64,000 nt of DNA from a bacterium (GTDB lineage Bacteria > Babelota > Babeliae > Babelales > JABJEI01): assembly GCA_018663245.1 (NCBI GenBank), contig JABJEI010000012.1, positions 29,969 to 93,968 of the forward strand. The letters run 5' to 3'. The notes below the pieces were generated by a model. That model had not been told where the DNA came from. It saw only the letters and a program-made list of their open reading frames with translations, and did no database searches. Of the stretch, positions 39,387 to 49,813 are shown piece after piece. A program made the position numbers and the translations under genes. Each line of letters starts with the position of its first letter. The stretch's first letter is position 1.

Positions 39387-42335
39387 ATGCGATTAACCTA
39401 TTTTTTGGCATTTATTGCCACCTTTATACCCATGCTTTGCCTGGCAACTCTGGGCGACGGATCAAGCAACTCCGATCCATTGTCTCCTAATGAAGACAAA
39501 TCAGCGTTTACAAAAGTAAAACATGACAACAGTTCAAAGATTGAATCTTGTATCTACAATGACTCGCCGCTCACTCAGCCGAGAAATTCGGATAACGACG
39601 AGATCATGCTATTTGCCTCCGATGATGAAGACAGCATAAACAATGATTATGACACCGACTCTGACGTATACACTCCCTTTTCAAAAGAAGAAAGCCAAGA
39701 GTTGCAACAGCTAAACAAGGATTCCAATCAAACAAATGATTTGGTAAAAAAAGCTAACGCAGATCTTGCACTAGGCAACAAGTACATGGCATCAAACAAA
39801 GGTAAACTTGCATATGCTCACCTCACAGTCGCAGCCGAACAAAATGCAGACAAAAATGCATCGATAAATGCTCACTTTTCTTTGGGGGAGTTACATCAAT
39901 CAGACATACAATTTTATGGAGCCGACCTCAATAAAGCAATTGAACACTTTAAAAAAGCGTATAACAAAAGCTTAAACCCAAAACTTTGCGCCTATATAGA
40001 CTGCAGCTTAGGCGCAATATACGAAGAATTTTTAGACCTTGATCAAGCAATTAAGCACTACGACTTATCGGCTAGGCAAAACGTTGATGTCGACATACAA
40101 GCTATAGCCACTCTTAGGCTTGGATACCTATACCAAAGGGCAATTATAGATGGTAAACCCGCATACGAACAGGCATTACAATGCTTTAAAAGGGCATTCG
40201 AACAAAATGACAGTAAAACAGTCCAAATTGAAGCCTGCTTTGAACTAGCCCAGATGTATGACCTTGGTCATGGAACAGAGCAAAATGCTAAAAAAGCACA
40301 CTATTATTACGGTATCTTTGTACAACATGGCGAAGATAAAGAAAAAAAAATACTAGCACAAGCACGAATGGATTTTCTGCTTGGAAACAATTTCTACAGA
40401 TCAAGAAAACCTTGCTTTAGCAAGGCTAGATTGCACTATCAAAAGGCATTTGATCTTAGCCCAGAAATTATGGTCAAAGTAAAGGCTAGTTTGATGATGG
40501 CCGAAATGCAATTTACGGCCTACAACAGACTAAAACAACTAGCACTCAATAGGCCTGAAATGTATCCCAAAGAGTTCATTAATACCTACACAAACTATCA
40601 TCAAGCCGGCGCACCAATCGACCAACTATCTAACAAGCCAGATATCACTAAAGCACACAGAAGCTGTGTCCTTGAATTTATAATACCAAAGACAATAAAT
40701 AACTCCCGATCAGACTTCCCATACATTAATCGCATGTACGATAATTATCTTAAGGCAGCCTACAATAGCACTGATCAAAACTTATACTATCAAACGCTAT
40801 TAAAAGTTGGCCAACTATACAAGCAAGGCATCGGACTAAAAAACAGCTTCGACAGCCGTGCCATTAATCCCTTAGAAGAAGTTGCAAAGCAAACCTTTAA
40901 CCAAGAAATTCAAACTCTAGCTCAAAAAACATTGGGTGACTTATACAATTTCAATCCTGACACAATTAAGCGAGATTATAAAAAAACACTGAAGTACTAC
41001 AATAAGGCCATAGCAAACAGCCCAACACCAATAATCAAAGCCAAATTGCTTGCACGGCTGGGCGAGTTTTTTATATGCAAAGAACCTAGAAAATCAGTTG
41101 GTGTCCCTGATGACGACTACAAAAAAGCCATAGATTACAACACTAAGGCGGCTCAACAGACGGATGACATACCATCACAAGCCTCTGGAATGCTATACCT
41201 GGGTCTTATAAACAAAAACGGATGGGGGCTAAAAAAACCCAATATCAACCAAGCTTTAACATGGTTTAAAGGTACAATAAAGCTAGGTAATTCAAAGTTT
41301 CTAGACGAAGCTCTCTTTGAAAGTGCCGTTCTATATCAGAATAAAAAAGAGTACAAAAAGGCTATAAATCATTATCAAACAATAATAAATAGAACGCATT
41401 TGAATGATTACAAGATTACTGCACAGTTCAATTTGGGTCTCATGTATTCTCTTGGAGAAGGCCTGGAAGAACCTGATTTAGAACAGGCAATATTCTATTT
41501 TACACGAGCTTGCCAACAAAATTATTTACCAAACATACGGCATAGCTCTTACGTAAAGCTAATTGAAATTCACCTACAAAGGGAAAATTTCTCCTTAGCA
41601 ATTTCAAATTTAGCACTAGCACTTATTTCCAGCTCTGCCTATAAACAACATGAACTACGCCCACTTCTAAAAGCAGTACCACTCCAGTATTGGAACATAG
41701 CCCTACAGCCCGACGCCCGAGACGCCGTAACCAAAGCTATTAACAGCGATGAAATAATCAAAAGTTTTTATAAAGACAATGAAACGGCAACCCTTGAGCG
41801 CGCATTACAAAACCTTGACGGGTTGGCAAACATGGCCCATGGAAAGCCTCTTTCGGTCTCCTCAGGAGGCTCAAAAGCACTAATACATTCAAGAGCAATG
41901 GTCGATTCAAAAACAAAACATGAGCTGATAAGTATATTAAAATTAGATTTAGATAAAGTTCCGGACAAACTTGATATATTTCTAAAAAACAACAAATCAT
42001 ACATCGGCCAAAAGGCTATAGAAGGGCTCAAACGCGTGGTAACAGCACTGATCGAGCGACGGAAAAAATTAAACTTTTTCCTCAGTAACCAGATAACCAA
42101 AAATAACGTTTTTAAGGCCATGCAGCGATTTATACAACTTAAAATAAACAATAACAAACAACAATATGACAGCCTTGGCACCTTCATCTGGGAAGATTTT
42201 GCATTAGAACACAGAGTTATGAAATTAATGATTGAACAAAGCGAATTCAATAGGTGGAGAATAAGTAGACTACAAAGTCAATCTCAAGCCTATGCATCCT
42301 CATCCAACTCAAAAATAAAGAAACAGTATGATTAA
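39387..42335 (+). CDS. secreted Sel1/TPR-repeat protein
   Basis: signal peptide; repeated (A)xxxLGxxYxxG..DxxKAxxYYxxA units. Confidence 0.85.
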   Translation: MRLTYFLAFIATFIPMLCLATLGDGSSNSDPLSPNEDKSAFTKVKHDNSSKIESCIYNDSPLTQPRNSDNDEIMLFASDDEDSINNDYDTDSDVYTPFSKEESQELQQLNKDSNQTNDLVKKANADLALGNKYMASNKGKLAYAHLTVAAEQNADKNASINAHFSLGELHQSDIQFYGADLNKAIEHFKKAYNKSLNPKLCAYIDCSLGAIYEEFLDLDQAIKHYDLSARQNVDVDIQAIATLRLGYLYQRAIIDGKPAYEQALQCFKRAFEQNDSKTVQIEACFELAQMYDLGHGTEQNAKKAHYYYGIFVQHGEDKEKKILAQARMDFLLGNNFYRSRKPCFSKARLHYQKAFDLSPEIMVKVKASLMMAEMQFTAYNRLKQLALNRPEMYPKEFINTYTNYHQAGAPIDQLSNKPDITKAHRSCVLEFIIPKTINNSRSDFPYINRMYDNYLKAAYNSTDQNLYYQTLLKVGQLYKQGIGLKNSFDSRAINPLEEVAKQTFNQEIQTLAQKTLGDLYNFNPDTIKRDYKKTLKYYNKAIANSPTPIIKAKLLARLGEFFICKEPRKSVGVPDDDYKKAIDYNTKAAQQTDDIPSQASGMLYLGLINKNGWGLKKPNINQALTWFKGTIKLGNSKFLDEALFESAVLYQNKKEYKKAINHYQTIINRTHLNDYKITAQFNLGLMYSLGEGLEEPDLEQAIFYFTRACQQNYLPNIRHSSYVKLIEIHLQRENFSLAISNLALALISSSAYKQHELRPLLKAVPLQYWNIALQPDARDAVTKAINSDEIIKSFYKDNETATLERALQNLDGLANMAHGKPLSVSSGGSKALIHSRAMVDSKTKHELISILKLDLDKVPDKLDIFLKNNKSYIGQKAIEGLKRVVTALIERRKKLNFFLSNQITKNNVFKAMQRFIQLKINNNKQQYDSLGTFIWEDFALEHRVMKLMIEQSEFNRWRISRLQSQSQAYASSSNSKIKKQYD

Positions 42336-43194
42336 GCGTTTACTTTTAACCACCTTAGCCGCTCTAGGACTTATCACAGGAGGTAATGCTATGGAGCGCA
42401 AAGCTCAAGTCTCAAACCCTACGAACATCCCTACCAAAGACAGGCCCGAAGGTGATCTTGCATTCCGAATGGTATCAAGCAGCCTTCAAAATAGCAGTGT
42501 ACCAAAAGCCTTTATCCGTGAAGCCTTTACCCATGATGGGATTAAAAAACATTCGGAAATTTCTGAACGATTCGATCGCCCCTATGAAAAAAAATCTTGG
42601 GAAGATTATCGTAAAATATTTGTAAAAGAATCTCATATAAAATCTGGAATCGAGTTTCACAAAGAGAACAAAGAACTCATTAACAATGTAGCCGAAGAAT
42701 ACAGAGTTGACCCATTTATTGTCATTACCATTGCTGGAATTGAAAGTAATTACGGCGTTCACCATTCTCAATTTTCGGTATTTAACTCCTTATACACTCA
42801 GATACACGAAATGCCGAAACGGTCGAAATGGGCAGCTAATGAACTTGCTGAATTTTTAAAATATTGCTTTATCAATCAACAGGATCCCCATAGAATTGGA
42901 GGATCTTATGCAGGAGCCTTTGGATTTGGACAATTCATCCCATCCAGCTTCAATCGTTATTCAGTCGACTTTAATGAAGATGGCATCAAAGAGCCTTACG
43001 GTTGGCCCGATGTTTTGGGCAGCATTGCAAATTATTTAATAAAAAATGGATACAATGCAAACAGTAGAAATTATGAACGGGATGGTGACATTTGGAAATC
43101 CATTTATGCTTACAACCACGCCGACAATTATGTAATGGCCGTGTTAGAGCTGAGTAAAAAAATAAGAAAACGTATAGAAAAAAGAAACAATTAA
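42328..43194 (+). CDS. lytic murein transglycosylase, MltB-like
   Basis: DPFIVITIAGIESNYGVHHSQFSVFNSL; GSYAGAFGFGQFIPSSFNRYSVDFNEDG. Confidence 0.9.
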   Translation: MIKRLLLTTLAALGLITGGNAMERKAQVSNPTNIPTKDRPEGDLAFRMVSSSLQNSSVPKAFIREAFTHDGIKKHSEISERFDRPYEKKSWEDYRKIFVKESHIKSGIEFHKENKELINNVAEEYRVDPFIVITIAGIESNYGVHHSQFSVFNSLYTQIHEMPKRSKWAANELAEFLKYCFINQQDPHRIGGSYAGAFGFGQFIPSSFNRYSVDFNEDGIKEPYGWPDVLGSIANYLIKNGYNANSRNYERDGDIWKSIYAYNHADNYVMAVLELSKKIRKRIEKRNN

Positions 43195-43197
43195 AAA

Positions 43198-43236
43198 GAA
43201 AGGTAAAGTTGTTTTTATACAACTTTACCTTTTAAC
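43198..43236. terminator. intrinsic (bidirectional) terminator
   Basis: aaaggtaaagttg-tttttata-caactttaccttt. Confidence 0.8.
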
Positions 43237-43258
43237 ATTTCAGACCTATTGATTCCGG

Positions 43259-44770
43259 TTATTTTGCCTGCTTTGAAGAAAACAACAAGGTAAACTCTTT
43301 AGCAATGCTGTGTAGCTGCTTAAGAGTAGCTTCAGATATACTCTGAGACTGCTTTATATCCTCGTACAGGTCCTGATAAACCGATTCTACGTAATTAGCA
43401 AATTTAATAGCAAACTCTTTAACCTGAGTAGCCTCAAGCTTGTCCAGATAATCATTCTTAAGTAAGAACAAAATCAACGCCTGATCAATAAATGAGTAGG
43501 TAACGTACTGTGCCTGCTTAAGAAGCTCAACTGCTCGAGCACCACGCGCAAGATAGCGCTGTGACACAGCATCAAGTTCTGTCCCAAACTGAGAAAAATC
43601 AAGCAATGCACGATACTGCGCAAGCTCAAGTTTAAGTGCTTTGGTCATACTCTTAACCGCGTCCGTCTGAGCATCACCACCAACACGAGAAACCGAAAGC
43701 TCGATATTCAGGGCAGGGCGCATACCATTGTTAAATAACTTGGTATCTAAGAAAATTTGTCCATCGGTAATGGATATCAAATTTGTTGGGATATATGCGG
43801 TGATATCATCACTCTGAATCTGAACAATTGGAAGGGCTGTAATAGAGCCGCCAGATTCCAGTTTACCTGCACGTTCAAGTAGTCGTGAATGCAAGTAAAA
43901 TACGTCACCTGGGTAAGCTTCTCGCCCAGGAGCTCGTCGCATAAGCAAAGACATTTCTCGATATGCAACAGCATGATTACTTAAATCATCGTACACAATC
44001 AAAACATCCTGACCACCCTGAGCACGAATATGCTCGGCAACCGTTGAACCGACGTAGGGTGCTAGATAACGACTCAAAGCCGACTCACTAGAATCCGCAC
44101 TTACAATGGCTGTATAAGCCAATGCTCCGTTCTGCTCAAGAAGTCCAACTATACGCGCAAGATTTGCTTGACGTTGCCCGACAGAGACATACACGCAATA
44201 AACATCTTTACCTTTTTGATTCAATATTGTGTCGATAGCCAGGGCAGTTTTACCCGTTCCTCGGTTACCAATAATCAGCTCACGCTGACCTCTACCGATC
44301 GGAACAAGCGCATCAACAGCAAGGATACCCGTCTGCAATGGCTCATCAACCGGAGCACGTTCAATAATTCCAGGAATTTCTGCCTCAACAGGCTCAAGCT
44401 GGTCACACCCCAAGTCTCCAAGACCATCAAGCGGTTCGCCAATTGCACTAATCACACGGCCAAGCAGGCTCATGCCAACGGGTGTTTTAAATACACCGTC
44501 AATGCGCTTAACAGTCTCAAGCTCTGCAACTGGTACATGTGCATACAAAAGAAAGACAGAAACATAGTCAGGCTCAAGATTGAGAACAATTCCCCTGTTA
44601 CCACCCTCAAACTCAACTAACTCACCGTAAACGGCGTTTTTGAGTCCGTGAATAGCACAAATACCATCACCAACCTGCAACACAACACCGATTTCATCAA
44701 AATCGCGTTGCGGCTGATCAGATAGTGATTGTTCAAAAAGCGAAATAAGATCGGTGGCTTTTATATCCAT
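43259..44770 (-). CDS. atpA: F-type ATP synthase subunit alpha
   Basis: LIIGNRGTGKTALAIDTILNQ; VYCVYVSVGQRQANLARIV; start at MDIKATDLI. Confidence 0.96.
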   Translation of the reverse strand: MDIKATDLISLFEQSLSDQPQRDFDEIGVVLQVGDGICAIHGLKNAVYGELVEFEGGNRGIVLNLEPDYVSVFLLYAHVPVAELETVKRIDGVFKTPVGMSLLGRVISAIGEPLDGLGDLGCDQLEPVEAEIPGIIERAPVDEPLQTGILAVDALVPIGRGQRELIIGNRGTGKTALAIDTILNQKGKDVYCVYVSVGQRQANLARIVGLLEQNGALAYTAIVSADSSESALSRYLAPYVGSTVAEHIRAQGGQDVLIVYDDLSNHAVAYREMSLLMRRAPGREAYPGDVFYLHSRLLERAGKLESGGSITALPIVQIQSDDITAYIPTNLISITDGQIFLDTKLFNNGMRPALNIELSVSRVGGDAQTDAVKSMTKALKLELAQYRALLDFSQFGTELDAVSQRYLARGARAVELLKQAQYVTYSFIDQALILFLLKNDYLDKLEATQVKEFAIKFANYVESVYQDLYEDIKQSQSISEATLKQLHSIAKEFTLLFSSKQAK

Positions 44771-44780
44771 GATAGCCTCT

Positions 44781-45323
44781 TCAACGAGTAATTGGCCGAC
44801 TAAGCAACCGTAATTCTTTTTTAATCGAATACTCCCAGAGCAACTGCTCACTCTGAATGCGAATACCCGCAATCAGTGATGGGTCGATCGTTACCTGTAA
44901 ACGCGCCTTGGTTCCAGTCTTGCGCTCGATAAACTGGACTAGTTGATCCTGTCGATCATCGGACAATTCTAAAGCACTAGTAACCTTAAAGGTCGTATAA
45001 GGGCTATTTTTTTGACACAAATAAATAATTCTTTGGGCAATTTCGCCTAACAAGATTCCGCGCCTATCACGAGTAAGTAACTTAATCATACCTGATAAAG
45101 TATTTAACAAGCCAAACGACTCAACCAATCTCAGCAACGCTTGCATGCGAACATGAACGGGTACACTGACCAATCTAGTGATGTACAAAGATGAACGATG
45201 CTCTTTACAAAACAAGGTCAACTTGTTCAGTGCCTTAATAATATCCTTATCAAGAATACAACCAGCAGTATTGATGTAGGCCAATGCGTAACGATGAACG
45301 AGCAAATCAGTTGATGTATTCAT
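44781..45323 (-). CDS. atpH: F-type ATP synthase subunit delta
   Basis: position in operon; C-terminal IDPSLIAGIRIQSEQLLWEYSIKKELRLL. Confidence 0.88.
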   Translation of the reverse strand: MNTSTDLLVHRYALAYINTAGCILDKDIIKALNKLTLFCKEHRSSLYITRLVSVPVHVRMQALLRLVESFGLLNTLSGMIKLLTRDRRGILLGEIAQRIIYLCQKNSPYTTFKVTSALELSDDRQDQLVQFIERKTGTKARLQVTIDPSLIAGIRIQSEQLLWEYSIKKELRLLSRPITR

Positions 45324-45325
45324 AC

Positions 45326-45811
45326 TTACAGCTCCCTCAATGTCTTGAATAACGCATCGCTGTACTTCTCAGCCTGATCAGAACCTTCAAAACTTTTAGA
45401 AATATAATCACGAGTACTCTGAACAACGTCTGAATGCACTTTATGGTAGGCTCTAGCTTTCGCTCGCTGCCCAGCCTTAACATGCTCCACTTGCAATGCT
45501 TGCTTTGCAAAGTTGGCCTCATCCTTAGCTCGACGATGCTCTTTTTCTTCTTGAATCATGCCCCACAGGTCAACATTTTTTGTAATTTTTTTAACACGTG
45601 AAAGTAGATCACGCAATCGTCCTTTTTCGTCATCAGCCTGATTTGCAAGATGTCTGCGACGCTTTTCAAGACCTTTTAAGTGCTCGATATAGGCAGCAAT
45701 TTGATTAGCAAAAAATGGTATCAGATATCGCTTTATAGCCCATGTCAAAAGGGCGACAAGGACTCCGAAATTAAGAAGTCGAAAAAATAAAAATACCGAA
45801 AACACAAGCAC
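45326..45811 (-). CDS. F-type ATP synthase b-type stator subunit (second copy)
   Basis: N-terminal TM plus long charged helix; between b-like and delta genes. Confidence 0.7.
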   Translation of the reverse strand: MLVFSVFLFFRLLNFGVLVALLTWAIKRYLIPFFANQIAAYIEHLKGLEKRRRHLANQADDEKGRLRDLLSRVKKITKNVDLWGMIQEEKEHRRAKDEANFAKQALQVEHVKAGQRAKARAYHKVHSDVVQSTRDYISKSFEGSDQAEKYSDALFKTLREL

Positions 45812-45812
45812 C

Positions 45813-46169
45813 TCACCCGTTGGCTATTTTTTTGGCAAGCTTACTGCCTAACGCAGCTATATCAACTTCCCATTCATCAACGGTTACATCTTTTAATTTT
45901 GTACCGACAGAAGCCTTGTAATGATGATCAACTTCAGGAATAACTTGACTGACTTCGCCCCTAAAGCGATCAATCTCACTATGCTTGTCCCGCTTGCACG
46001 TGTCCAAAATATTCTGTTGCGCAGCAACTGCTTTACGCATAAGTTCTTGCGTACGCTCTTCTTCTTGCACGGCACGAACGCCTGGCTTGAACAAAAGGTA
46101 ACGCAAGAGCAAGTATGCTATGCCAAAATTAATCATCTGCACGACAAGTGTCGCATTAATAGTAAGCAT
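45813..46169 (-). CDS. atpF: F-type ATP synthase subunit b (short)
   Basis: MLTINATLVVQMINFGIAYLLLRYLLFKP then charged helix. Confidence 0.8.
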   Translation of the reverse strand: MLTINATLVVQMINFGIAYLLLRYLLFKPGVRAVQEEERTQELMRKAVAAQQNILDTCKRDKHSEIDRFRGEVSQVIPEVDHHYKASVGTKLKDVTVDEWEVDIAALGSKLAKKIANG

Positions 46170-46202
46170 CTATCACACCTTTAGTGTTTAAATGCAAAAC
46201 AA

Positions 46203-46445
46203 TTAAATTGCATAAATCAGAAGCATAGCAACGATGAATGCATAGATAGCCGCTGTTTCAACGATACCTAACGCAAGTAACATCGTATTACGTAAATTAC
46301 CGATTGCTTTTTCTTCTGATCGAGACATTGCCTCAATTGTGACAGAGCCAATTTTGCCCTGCCCAAAGGCGATGCCGATACTTCCCATACCCATTACAAT
46401 TGCCGCTCCGATATACGCAGCAGCTTGAGCTATTTCTGAGTTCAT
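46203..46445 (-). CDS. atpE: F-type ATP synthase subunit c
   Basis: two TM helices; GQG in helix 1, GIVETAAIYAFIVAMLLIY in helix 2. Confidence 0.95.
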   Translation of the reverse strand: MNSEIAQAAAYIGAAIVMGMGSIGIAFGQGKIGSVTIEAMSRSEEKAIGNLRNTMLLALGIVETAAIYAFIVAMLLIYAI

Positions 46446-46548
46446 AGCACACCCTCAAATAAATAAGCTGGAAAAGCTGTTATATTTTCTTCTTGAAGTC
46501 TACTCTCTTGAAGCCACTTTGTACAAGCCCCCTGGCAATTTTATCGAT

Positions 46549-47256
46549 TTACTCGCTATTTTTATTCCCAATATCACGCAAAAGTTTTGCAACTTTTTCA
46601 CACAATTCTCGTGCAAAAACCGGATCACTTTCAAAATCTTTATCAACATTTAGTACGAGTGTTGGAACCTTGGCAAGCTTTTCACTTACACCAATCTTGT
46701 TAACAATCCACTCTTCATGGCGACCATGTATTTGCTTCAAATATTCCAAAGCAACAACCGACTCTTCTGACCGTGATCTACGCGAAACACGCTCATAACA
46801 AACTTCAGGCGATGTTTGAAGATAAATAAATGCCGCAGGGAAAACAGTAAGTTCATCAACAAACCAAGCAAATAGATCCTTGTACAAAGACCATTCAAGC
46901 TCGCTCATTACTCCATTTTCGTGGCAATTTTTAGCAAAACAATAGCGGTCAGAGTAAACCGAGCGCTCAAGAATTTGGAACTTGTCGATACATGTCTTTA
47001 GATTTTCACGCTGTTCAAAAATACGCGAAATAAAAGCATATGACTGGAATGTATAAGCCCAACGACTCGGGTCTTTATAGAAATTATCAAGCAAATTGCC
47101 ACCACCGACATCCTGCCATTGTTTCAAAGGCTCTTGCACTGCCTGCACGGCAAGATGCTTTTCAAGTAGCTCCAAGAAAGTTGACTTTCCCGCACCAATG
47201 CTTCCCTCAAGAATAACTACCTGCGGACCATTCGCTTGATTGGCTGGCATACTCAT
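46549..47256 (-). CDS. deoxynucleoside kinase, dCK/dGK/TK2-like
   Basis: ILEGSIGAGKSTFLELL; WAYTFQSYAFISRI; LERSVYSDRYCFAKNCHENGVMSELEWSLYKDLFAWF. Confidence 0.9.
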   Translation of the reverse strand: MSMPANQANGPQVVILEGSIGAGKSTFLELLEKHLAVQAVQEPLKQWQDVGGGNLLDNFYKDPSRWAYTFQSYAFISRIFEQRENLKTCIDKFQILERSVYSDRYCFAKNCHENGVMSELEWSLYKDLFAWFVDELTVFPAAFIYLQTSPEVCYERVSRRSRSEESVVALEYLKQIHGRHEEWIVNKIGVSEKLAKVPTLVLNVDKDFESDPVFARELCEKVAKLLRDIGNKNSE

Positions 47257-47487
47257 TTACTCTTTCCCCTCAATAACAAGTGTGTGGAAACCACCACAAT
47301 AAAATTAGTAAAACATTGTACAAAATCTTGGCATACTCCTTACTTTTTGTACAGAACAAAGGAGGCAATTTGGAGGCCCAAGCAAAACATGGTAGAATAA
47401 TGTCTCTTATTATAAAACAAAGTCACATACATCTCTTGTTACTATCCAACTCCGCAGTAAGATCAGTATTTTGGGACCAACAAACTT

Positions 47488-49104
47488 ATGACTAATTTTT
47501 TTACACGCAAACTTTCTCTCGCAACTATCGCGCTTACACTCCTTGTCAATTTACCCATTTTAGGGTCAATCGACGATGATCTATTTGATCAAGTTAGCGA
47601 CGAAGAGCTTTTGCTAGTTCAAGCCGACATGCAAACCAAAACTATAAGCCCCGCTGCCGGCGCCACAATCTTAAGCACGCTTAAGGCGCACAAGCTATTC
47701 TCAAAAAACATGTACAAACGAAGTAATCCGCTCAACCAGCGTTTACCCCATGACCAGCCGATAGTTCGATTCGCTAGCTCGTTTGATGATGACAAAGTAA
47801 ATTTTGCTGTAGATGCATTTTTTTCTGCCACAGATAAAGTTTTTTACACTTACAATGATCGCACAGCTGACGCCTACATTAACTTAACAGGCGATAATAT
47901 TCTTGGTTTTATAGGTAACTTAGCTGACGCACCAACAATAACTAGCGATGACATAATCGAGACTCTTCCATTCTTTGAGCGCATGTTCCATAACGAGCGT
48001 AGCTTCGGCTTCCTTGGGCAGCTAAATGCACCTATTAAAAACTGGAGCCTGCACCTGTCAACTCCCCTGTATTACATCGAACGCAATGCAAACATGACAC
48101 TTGCCGACCAAGAAGCTTTATCCGAAACAAATCTCATTAAAGCACTTCCAGAGGCTCCTCCAGAAGCTGTTATCGAATATATAAAAGCACATCTATCAAC
48201 CGACAGGTTTGGCCTAGGCGACACAAATCTTATTGCTCTGTACAACGTTAAGTCAAACGACCTAGTAAAAGTTTTTGCAGGAGCATCTCTTGTGATTCCA
48301 ACCGCTGTGTCTTTTGAAGACGGAGTATTTTTAGGAAATTTACGCAAAAACACCGATACATCAATTTACCAATTATGCGACATACTTGATCTTTTTAGAC
48401 AAGGTCAGAACCTCGTCGGTGGTGGAGCTTCGCAAGCCGATATCCTGGAAATGGCAAAGAAAATATTCTATGCATCATCAGAAATGGCTACCGACGTACT
48501 AGAAAAGCTTTCATCTAACATTGCCTACCCGTCACTCGGTAACAACGGCCATATTGAATTTGGTCCTCACATTGAATTTACAGCCAAGGTAACCGATGAA
48601 CTTACTTGGAAGCTAAGAGGCGAAGTAAGGCACAGCTTTGGCGCTAAAGAAAAACGATTTTTTATAACCAAGCGTGACGCTAGCGACTTTGTCGATCCAT
48701 TTACTACATCACAGGTACCAGACTTTGTTAACCAAACAAGCAATGAATGGTTTTTCCCGTTCATGTATGAAACCTGGGTAACGCCCGGGCTGACCGCACA
48801 CATGGTAACAGAGCTTAATTTTGAACGTAAAAAGTGGTTACTTAACTTGGGATATGATTTCTGGTCAAGAGGCCAAGAGTCACTTGACGTTAAGGGATCT
48901 CCAAGCGATATCGATATTCGCCTAGACAAGGCGATTGCCGTAGCGCCACAAGCTCAAGAACACACCATGTTTACAAGGCTAGGCTACAACTATCAAGGGC
49001 GGAGTAAGATCTGGAATATTTCAGCTTTTGCCAGCAATTCCTTCATTCACCGAGGCATTGATTCGGGCTACCGATTCGCACTCGCTGTTGAAACTTCTTT
49101 TTAA
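47488..49104 (+). CDS. putative outer-membrane beta-barrel protein
   Basis: signal peptide; alternating strands (LTAHMVTELNFERKKWLLNLGYDFWSRG) ending in aromatic FALAVETSF. Confidence 0.65.
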   Translation: MTNFFTRKLSLATIALTLLVNLPILGSIDDDLFDQVSDEELLLVQADMQTKTISPAAGATILSTLKAHKLFSKNMYKRSNPLNQRLPHDQPIVRFASSFDDDKVNFAVDAFFSATDKVFYTYNDRTADAYINLTGDNILGFIGNLADAPTITSDDIIETLPFFERMFHNERSFGFLGQLNAPIKNWSLHLSTPLYYIERNANMTLADQEALSETNLIKALPEAPPEAVIEYIKAHLSTDRFGLGDTNLIALYNVKSNDLVKVFAGASLVIPTAVSFEDGVFLGNLRKNTDTSIYQLCDILDLFRQGQNLVGGGASQADILEMAKKIFYASSEMATDVLEKLSSNIAYPSLGNNGHIEFGPHIEFTAKVTDELTWKLRGEVRHSFGAKEKRFFITKRDASDFVDPFTTSQVPDFVNQTSNEWFFPFMYETWVTPGLTAHMVTELNFERKKWLLNLGYDFWSRGQESLDVKGSPSDIDIRLDKAIAVAPQAQEHTMFTRLGYNYQGRSKIWNISAFASNSFIHRGIDSGYRFALAVETSF

Positions 49105-49159
49105 TCAGCCATGCTTATAAAATCACTTAACTATGTAATGAAATTTTAAAAGGATCAAC

Positions 49160-49810
49160 ATGAATATTAAACGTATTTTAGGCCTGCTACTGGCAGTAAT
49201 AACGGTTTATAGCGCCCAAACACAAGCATCACGCTTTACCCATGTCGACCTCCTTTATACAGAAAAAATTGATGGACTAATTATTCCAATTGGCGTAGCA
49301 AATATGCGCAAAATTATTGGGGTCTTAACCGTATCACTGTTTGGCAAAAGCAGTAAGTCAAACCCTCGCCCTGTAGGCAAATATAGCTACCAAGGGCAAT
49401 TGTATACACTTGAACAACTAGCTCACATTGAGGCCGACCTGGGCTTCAATGATGAACTTGATGCTGTACGATCAAAAATAATTGATGACTTCATGGAAAT
49501 TAGCCAACCATTCAAAGAAGACATTCATGCATTCAAAAGCATCGTTCTTCGCATTATTGATGAATGGGTCATTGCTCAAAACCTTGAAAGTTCAATCATT
49601 GCCGAGTGGTGCCTGGTAACCATGGAAGAAGAGGTTGATTACTTCAGAAGACGCCTTTCAACAATGGGTGAATTATATCAATTTGTTTATGACGTAACCT
49701 GGTTTTTGCGCAATTTTGTTGGCAACTGCACCGGCGCAGTTCAAAACTATTTTGTTACCATTAATCGACCAGATTTATACGAAAAATTCATCACCTACAT
49801 TCGATCGTGA
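49160..49810 (+). CDS. hypothetical secreted protein
   Basis: signal peptide MNIKRILGLLLAVITVYSAQTQA; RBS aaagga. Confidence 0.6.
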   Translation: MNIKRILGLLLAVITVYSAQTQASRFTHVDLLYTEKIDGLIIPIGVANMRKIIGVLTVSLFGKSSKSNPRPVGKYSYQGQLYTLEQLAHIEADLGFNDELDAVRSKIIDDFMEISQPFKEDIHAFKSIVLRIIDEWVIAQNLESSIIAEWCLVTMEEEVDYFRRRLSTMGELYQFVYDVTWFLRNFVGNCTGAVQNYFVTINRPDLYEKFITYIRS

Positions 49811-49813
49811 TCA

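Noticed and set aside
41768-42250. 160-aa minus-strand ORF inside the Sel1 protein gene
   Set aside because: Antisense shadow with no recognisable features
44168-44620. 150-aa plus-strand ORF antisense to atpA
   Set aside because: Shadow of a conserved gene
43259-46445. Complete ATP synthase operon
   Set aside because: Only c, b, b', delta and alpha are present; a, gamma, beta and epsilon are not in the window
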